Source: Halobellus sp. LT62
GTDB taxonomy: Archaea; Halobacteriota; Halobacteria; Halobacteriales; Haloferacaceae
NCBI RefSeq assembly: GCF_037031285.1
Contig: NZ_JAYEZO010000001.1
Coordinates: forward strand, 806,001-870,000
DNA: 64,000 nucleotides
Direction: 5' to 3'
This document shows positions 60,156-64,000 of this stretch, piece by piece. How positions within the stretch are numbered: the stretch's first letter is position 1; each line of letters starts with the position of its first letter. Under the pieces are notes generated by a model, which made no database searches, had not been told where the DNA came from, and saw nothing but the letters and a program-made list of their open reading frames with translations. The position numbers and the translations under genes are program-made.

Positions 60156-61898
60156 ATGCGACTGGAGGATTACTGGGGTGTCGGCCCGAAGACGAGCGAG
60201 AAACTCCGGGAAGCCCTCGGCGTCGAACGCGCGATCGAGGCCATCGAGAGCGCCGACATCAGGGCTCTCGCGGACGCCGGAATCCCCCGCGGACGGGCCG
60301 TTCGGATTCTCCGGCGGGCGAACGGTGCGGCGGGGATCGACACGCTCGGGACCCGAGACACCCGCGACGTGTACGACGAGTTACTCACGCTGGCGAGCGA
60401 GCACGCCCTCACGGCGCACGCCGCAGACCGTATTCGCGTGCTGACCCCGCTCTCTGACGCCGGTGAACGATCGGACCGACTCGACCGCGTTGACGCCGCC
60501 CGCGACGCGTGGACGGAACTCACCGAGGAGGAGCGTGAGGCGGTTCGGTCGGCCTTCGAGTCGTACGACGACGCCGGCGGAACCGATCGCGCGGCGGTCG
60601 AGACGGCGCTGTCGCTCCGCGCGGTCGGCCTGCGCGGCGGGACGTTCGACGCGCTCGACGACCTCGACGACGAGTCGTTAGAACGGGCTGCGAGCGCGCT
60701 GGGGACCGTCGGCGAGGACGGGACCGTCGCGCCCGGTGCCGACGAGGAGTTGGACCGGTTGCGCGAGCGCCGCGACGCCGTCGCCGAGATGGAGTCGAGC
60801 GCGCTCGACGTCCTCGAATCCGTCCGAGAGCGCGGCGTCCGCAGTTTCGAGGAGTTCCGCGCGGCATTCGTCGAGTACGTCGCGAGCGAGACTGACGTCC
60901 GCCGCGGGCGCGTCGAAGCCGCCGTGGCCGACGACGCCCGCGACGAGGCGGACTTCGTGTCGACCTCGCTGCGGTCGCTCCTCTCGGAGTTCGACGCCGA
61001 GGTCGAAGAACGCGAGGCCGCCGTCGCCGACGAGCTCAGAGACTCGATCGAATCCGCTCGCGAGGACGTCTCCGTCGCCGTCGATGCGGTCTCGGAGATC
61101 GCCTTCGAGCTCTCCTTGGGGAGATTTGCGACCGCGCACGACCTCCGACGGCCGCGGCTCGTCGAGGACGGCCTCGCGGTGTCGCGAGCGCGAAACCTCA
61201 CGCTGTCTGGTGACGTCCAACCGGTGACCTATGCGGTCGGGACGCACGACGTCGACGGCGATCCGAGCCCGCCGTCAGGTGACCGCGTCGCGGTGCTCAC
61301 CGGGGCGAACTCCGGCGGGAAGACGACGCTCCTCGAGACCCTCGCACAGGTCGTCGTCCTCGCGTCGATGGGGCTGCCCGTCCCCGCCGAGCGCGCTGAC
61401 GTCGGCCAGTTCGACACGGTGGTCTTTCACCGCCGACACGCGAGCTTCAACGCCGGCGTGCTGGAGTCGACGCTGAAATCGATCGTGCCGCCGCTCTCGA
61501 CGGGCGACAGAACGCTGATGCTCGTCGACGAGTTCGAGGCGATCACCGAACCCGGGCGGGCGGCGGACCTGCTGAACGGGCTCGTCGACCTGACGGTCGA
61601 TCGCGACGCTCTCGGCGTGTACGTGACCCATCTCGCCGACGACCTCAGTCCGCTCCCCGCGGAGGCGCGCATCGACGGCATCTTCGCCGAGGGTCTGACG
61701 GAAGACCTGTCGCTACAGGTCGACTACCAGCCGCGGTTCGGCACCGTCGGCAAGTCGACGCCGGAGTTCATCGTCTCTCGACTCGTCGCGAACGCCCGCG
61801 ACCGCGCGGAGCGACGCGGCTTCGAGGCGCTGGCGTTCGCCGTGGGCGAGGAGGCGGTACAGCGAACGCTCTCGGACGCGCAGTGGTTCGAGAAGTGA
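60156..61898 (+). CDS. MutS-like ATPase with N-terminal helix-hairpin-helix domain
   Basis: 580 aa. Residues 7-50: HhH DNA-binding region (YWGVGPKTSEKLREALGVERAIEAIESADIRALADAGI). Residues about 60-330: Glu/Arg-rich helical lever region like MutS connector/clamp helices. C-terminal ATPase: Walker A GANSGGKTT (383-391), HRRHASFNAGVLEST, Walker B TLMLVDEFE (453-461), and TLSDAQWFEK end. No mismatch-recognition or Smr domain is seen. Archaeal MutS homologues of this type are of unclear role, perhaps recombination. Start MRLEDYWG at 60156 preferred over an in-frame GTG at 60150. Upstream 59943-60155 has a pyrimidine tract (59996-60020) and no gene. Confidence 0.82.
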   Translation: MRLEDYWGVGPKTSEKLREALGVERAIEAIESADIRALADAGIPRGRAVRILRRANGAAGIDTLGTRDTRDVYDELLTLASEHALTAHAADRIRVLTPLSDAGERSDRLDRVDAARDAWTELTEEEREAVRSAFESYDDAGGTDRAAVETALSLRAVGLRGGTFDALDDLDDESLERAASALGTVGEDGTVAPGADEELDRLRERRDAVAEMESSALDVLESVRERGVRSFEEFRAAFVEYVASETDVRRGRVEAAVADDARDEADFVSTSLRSLLSEFDAEVEEREAAVADELRDSIESAREDVSVAVDAVSEIAFELSLGRFATAHDLRRPRLVEDGLAVSRARNLTLSGDVQPVTYAVGTHDVDGDPSPPSGDRVAVLTGANSGGKTTLLETLAQVVVLASMGLPVPAERADVGQFDTVVFHRRHASFNAGVLESTLKSIVPPLSTGDRTLMLVDEFEAITEPGRAADLLNGLVDLTVDRDALGVYVTHLADDLSPLPAEARIDGIFAEGLTEDLSLQVDYQPRFGTVGKSTPEFIVSRLVANARDRAERRGFEALAFAVGEEAVQRTLSDAQWFEK

Positions 61899-62155
61899 GC
61901 GAGGCTCGGAGACGGTTGTCACTACCCATGGGTGTTGGCGGACAGTCGGCACCCGCGTCGGATCACGGCGACGCACCCGTCTCAGCGTCGCCGTCCTCGT
62001 TCGTTCCCGCGTCGCCGTGCCGAGCAACCGCGAAGCGGCGCGGGGCGTCTCTCAGCGCACGCGACTTCTGGTCCCGGTATCGTATATAAACGCTCGGCAG
62101 AGCGGGCTGCCCGCCGGGCCAACGCTTTTGCGAGCGCCGGGCCAAGATCTCTCCA
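61899..62155. other. Gene-free region with TATA-like box and hairpin
   Basis: Strong TATATAAACG at 62083-62092, then GCGGGC-T-GCCCGC (about 62102-62114), a perfect six-base-pair hairpin, and two direct copies of GCCGGGCC (about 62112 and 62137). The TTTTG box near 62125 serves the next gene. No convincing protein frame. It may encode a short non-coding RNA or simply be a double promoter. Confidence 0.4.
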
Positions 62156-62587
62156 ATGGTCAGACTCCCGTGGCGTGGGCGCGGCGCTGAGACGAACGAC
62201 GACGGGAGTCACTCCACCGAGGGAGGCGACGGCGACGAAGAGAGCGCGAATGAACGCGCGGAGCCGGACGAGCGCCATTCGGACGCCCGACTGGTCTGCG
62301 AGTTTCAAGACGGCACGCTGTGCGTCTACGACGACCGCGTCGTCATCGAACGCGTGGCTCGCTCGCGGTTCGCCGACAAGACGATTCCCGCCGCCGAGAT
62401 CAGCGGCGTCGACCTCTCGAAGGGGATCACGATCGGATACATACAGATCGAACAGGTGGGCGTCGCTGTCGACGAAGGCGGGCTACTCAGCGATCCGGTG
62501 AACGAGAACACGCTGCACTTCGGGCGCGGGGGACGGGACTGTGCAGCGGACGCGCGAACGGAGATCCTGTCGATCGCGCGCGGGTGA
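62156..62587 (+). CDS. PH-like domain protein
   Basis: 143 aa. After a polar acidic leader (DDGSHSTEGGDGDEESANERAEPDER), a compact beta domain: 'ARLVCEFQDGTLCVYDDRVVIERVARSRFADKTIPAAEISGVDLSKGITIGYIQIEQVGVAV', which alternates strands as PH-like (DUF4429/bPH) domains do, then NTLHFGRGGRDCAADARTEIL. It is probably a small binding module; the function is unknown. Convergent with cheF, whose own N-terminal domain has the same rhythm (GRILLSNRRIVL...FLLSDVDQV). Confidence 0.7.
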   Translation: MVRLPWRGRGAETNDDGSHSTEGGDGDEESANERAEPDERHSDARLVCEFQDGTLCVYDDRVVIERVARSRFADKTIPAAEISGVDLSKGITIGYIQIEQVGVAVDEGGLLSDPVNENTLHFGRGGRDCAADARTEILSIARG

Positions 62588-62590
62588 GTG

Positions 62591-62630
62591 ATCGATCAGA
62601 GGAGACGTCCATCGATCGGAGGAGATCGAC
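62591..62630. repeat. 20-bp tandem duplication between the PH-like gene and cheF
   Basis: ATCGATCAGAGGAGACGTCC (62591-62610) and the following ATCGATCGGAGGAGATCGAC share 16 of 20 positions. It sits between the two convergent stop codons. Confidence 0.65.
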
Positions 62631-63518
62631 TCACATCTCCGCGCTCTGTTCGTCGATCGCGTCGGCGGCGATCGACCGGCCTCGCGCGTTCAACTCGACC
62701 TCGTGGCGGATGCGGACCTCGTCTAAGACGTCGTGGTCGATGAGGCGGACGAACAGCTCTTCGACCTGCTCGACGTCGATGCCGAGAAACGCGGGGATGT
62801 CGAACGGCGAGACGCCGGAGTACAGCGCCATCAACACCTGTTTGTCCTGCGTAGAGAGGTCTAACGACGTTTCGGTCTGCTCTTCGCCGATCCGAAGCAG
62901 CGATCCTAGGATCACCACGTGTCGCTCGGGTCCCGACACGTACGTCTGCACGCTCGTCGAGTCGTCGGAGTGTTCGACCTCGATGACCTTCCGCTGCTCT
63001 TCTCTGACCGTCCGGTGTCCGATCTCGATGTCGCCGATGTCGTCCAGCGGGATCTCGACGAACCGACCCGTGACGGTCGCGATGCTGACCACCTCCGCGT
63101 TCTCCTCCACTTTGAGCCGCGCGCCGACCCACTCGGTGTTCTGGACGACGCCGCCCTCGACCGCCGGGTGACGGACGAGAAACTGCGTCGAGGAGAGCAA
63201 GGTATCGTAGATCTTCATCTTGAACTCCTCGAACTCCGCGGGCGCGACGAGGACCACGTCCTCACCGTCGTCGAACTGGAGAGCGATGTAGTCCGAAACC
63301 GTCGCGACGCGCTGGTTCACGTCGAATCGACCGCCGACTTGGTCGACGTCGCTCAGTAAAAAGGTGCGCTTGCCGCCGGTTCCGGCCAAGACGATCCGTC
63401 GATTCGAGAGCAGAATCCGGCCGTTCGTCCACGCCGCGTCGTTGCGCTCGCGACCGTTTCTGAGCGCCTGCAAGAAGCGACCGCGCGTGTCTTCGACCTT
63501 CGTCTCATCGGGTTCCAC
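62631..63518 (-). CDS. cheF: Chemotaxis adaptor CheF
   Basis: 295 aa from GTG 63518. CheF links phosphorylated CheY with the archaellum motor in haloarchaea. Seen: N-terminal domain TRGRFLQALRNGRERNDAAWTNGRILLSNRRIVLAGTGGKRTFLLSDVDQV, middle beta block (NTEWVGARLKVEENAEVVSIATVTGRFVEIPLDDIGDIEIG) and C-terminal helical domain (DLSTQDKQVLMALYSGVSPFDIPAFLGIDVEQVEELFVRLIDHDVLDEVRIRHEVELNARG). It follows cheR by six bases, so both belong to a chemotaxis operon continuing beyond the window. Confidence 0.9.
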   Translation of the reverse strand: MEPDETKVEDTRGRFLQALRNGRERNDAAWTNGRILLSNRRIVLAGTGGKRTFLLSDVDQVGGRFDVNQRVATVSDYIALQFDDGEDVVLVAPAEFEEFKMKIYDTLLSSTQFLVRHPAVEGGVVQNTEWVGARLKVEENAEVVSIATVTGRFVEIPLDDIGDIEIGHRTVREEQRKVIEVEHSDDSTSVQTYVSGPERHVVILGSLLRIGEEQTETSLDLSTQDKQVLMALYSGVSPFDIPAFLGIDVEQVEELFVRLIDHDVLDEVRIRHEVELNARGRSIAADAIDEQSAEM

Positions 63519-63524
63519 GTCTGC

Positions 63525-64000
63525 TCACCTCCGCAGTGCTGACGGCTGTTTCGCTCCCGTGTCGCGGTAGATTCTGAGCCGCTTTTCGACCGCCTCGAAG
63601 CGGTCGCGGCAGGACGACGGCACGGTCTCGGTCATCCCGATCGTCAGGTATCCACCGGATCTGACGGCGGAGCCGAGCGTCTCGAAGATTGCCTCCTTGG
63701 CCTCCTTGTTGATGTAAATAAACAGGTTCCGGCAGATGACGAGATCGAACGTGTCCGGCGGTTCCTCCTGCACCAGATCGTGGCGTCGGAACGAGACGAG
63801 GTCCCGCACCTCGTCGGTGACGCGGTACGTGTCGCCGTCGCGGTCGACGTACCGATCGCTGTGCGTCAGCGGTTCGAGCTGCTCTTCGAGATCGTTCGTC
63901 TCCGAGGCGTGATACTCGCCGCGGCGGGCCGCACGGAGAATCTCCGGTTTGATGTCCGTTCCGAGGATTTCGACGCGCCTGTGATCGATCCGATCGTCGT
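63525..64000 (-). CDS. cheR: Chemotaxis methyltransferase CheR, 5' part outside the window
   Basis: About 158 C-terminal residues are visible, beginning DDRIDHRRVEILGTDIKPEILRAARRGEYHASE. CheR methylates glutamates of chemoreceptors with SAM. Seen: GTDI (SAM-binding), the DLVSFRRHDLV strand, FDLVICRNLFIYINKEAKEAIF (catalytic NxxxY-type block with CRNLFIYI) and GGYLTIGMTETVPSS. The reading frame is open to 64000, so the gene starts beyond the edge. Directly upstream of cheF. Confidence 0.93.
   Translation of the reverse strand, partial: DDRIDHRRVEILGTDIKPEILRAARRGEYHASETNDLEEQLEPLTHSDRYVDRDGDTYRVTDEVRDLVSFRRHDLVQEEPPDTFDLVICRNLFIYINKEAKEAIFETLGSAVRSGGYLTIGMTETVPSSCRDRFEAVEKRLRIYRDTGAKQPSALRR

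Overview
This 64 kb window is a stretch of haloarchaeal (class Halobacteria) chromosome. The evidence is high GC, very acidic proteins, twin-arginine lipoproteins with LAGC lipoboxes, TATA boxes about 27 bp ahead of start codons (leaderless transcription), archaeal information-processing genes (S15, S3Ae, Pcc1, RPA, TFS, NAC, Cdc48, Dph5), archaeosortase A, halocyanin, CheF and HalOD1. Nearly all of it is single-copy core genome. I found no CRISPR array, insertion sequence or prophage. The genus cannot be fixed from the sequence alone.

Layout. 1-8.4 kb: end of a winged-helix gene; a solo trpB paralogue divergent from a MetE-like gene across a 21-bp tandem array; a GT87 membrane glycosyltransferase; a VOC pseudogene; small proteins; two coupled Tat lipoproteins; a decayed gene fragment; a DUF7344-like/HalOD1 regulator pair. 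8.5-11.7 kb: tRNA-Ala(GGC) with a degenerate tRNA 3' fragment nearby, then the rpsO - RecJ-like - Pcc1 - S3Ae operon with ATGA overlaps. 11.9-24 kb: halocyanin, archaetidylserine synthase, PadR-like regulator, squalene/phytoene synthase, cytochrome oxidase subunit III, Dph5, a PQQ-propeller lipoprotein, archaeosortase A, a double VOC protein, DRG GTPase. 23.5-27.1 kb: oxidase subunit I with small membrane proteins. 27.2-36.1 kb: RPA1 - RPA-associated protein - phosphoesterase operon, Lhr helicase, convergent Cdc48-type ATPase. 36.2-45.5 kb: zinc-finger peptide, Trm112, PurA, a DNA-binding regulator, a 748-aa coiled-coil protein of unknown role, M20 amidohydrolase, NhaC antiporter, an S10-like protein. 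45.7-52 kb: NUDIX hydrolase, a PD-(D/E)XK/4-Cys protein, TFS, a UbiA-lycopene cyclase fusion, TrmI and NAC, a flavin-reductase-like protein. 52.2-57.4 kb: methylmalonyl-CoA mutase catalytic subunit and epimerase, MenE, acyl-CoA dehydrogenase. 57.5-64 kb: zinc ribbons, a receiver-GAF-HTH10 regulator, a MutS-like protein with HhH domain, a PH-like protein, CheF and CheR (cut by the window end).

Themes that connect genes: membrane respiration (coxA, coxC, halocyanin, MenE for menaquinone); isoprenoid/carotenoid chemistry (squalene/phytoene synthase, UbiA-cyclase fusion); odd-chain acyl-CoA and propionyl-CoA use (mutase, epimerase, dehydrogenase); DNA maintenance (RPA operon, Lhr, MutS-like, RecJ-like, DUF5787-type putative nuclease); and chemotaxis-to-archaellum signalling (CheF, CheR).

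The most unusual window-wide signal is a set of short (about 20-31 bp) tandem duplications at the 3' ends of unrelated genes. Several copy the stop codon itself, and similar duplications lie in promoter regions. The strongest single-gene candidate for something uncommon is the UbiA-lycopene cyclase domain fusion at 48334-49494.
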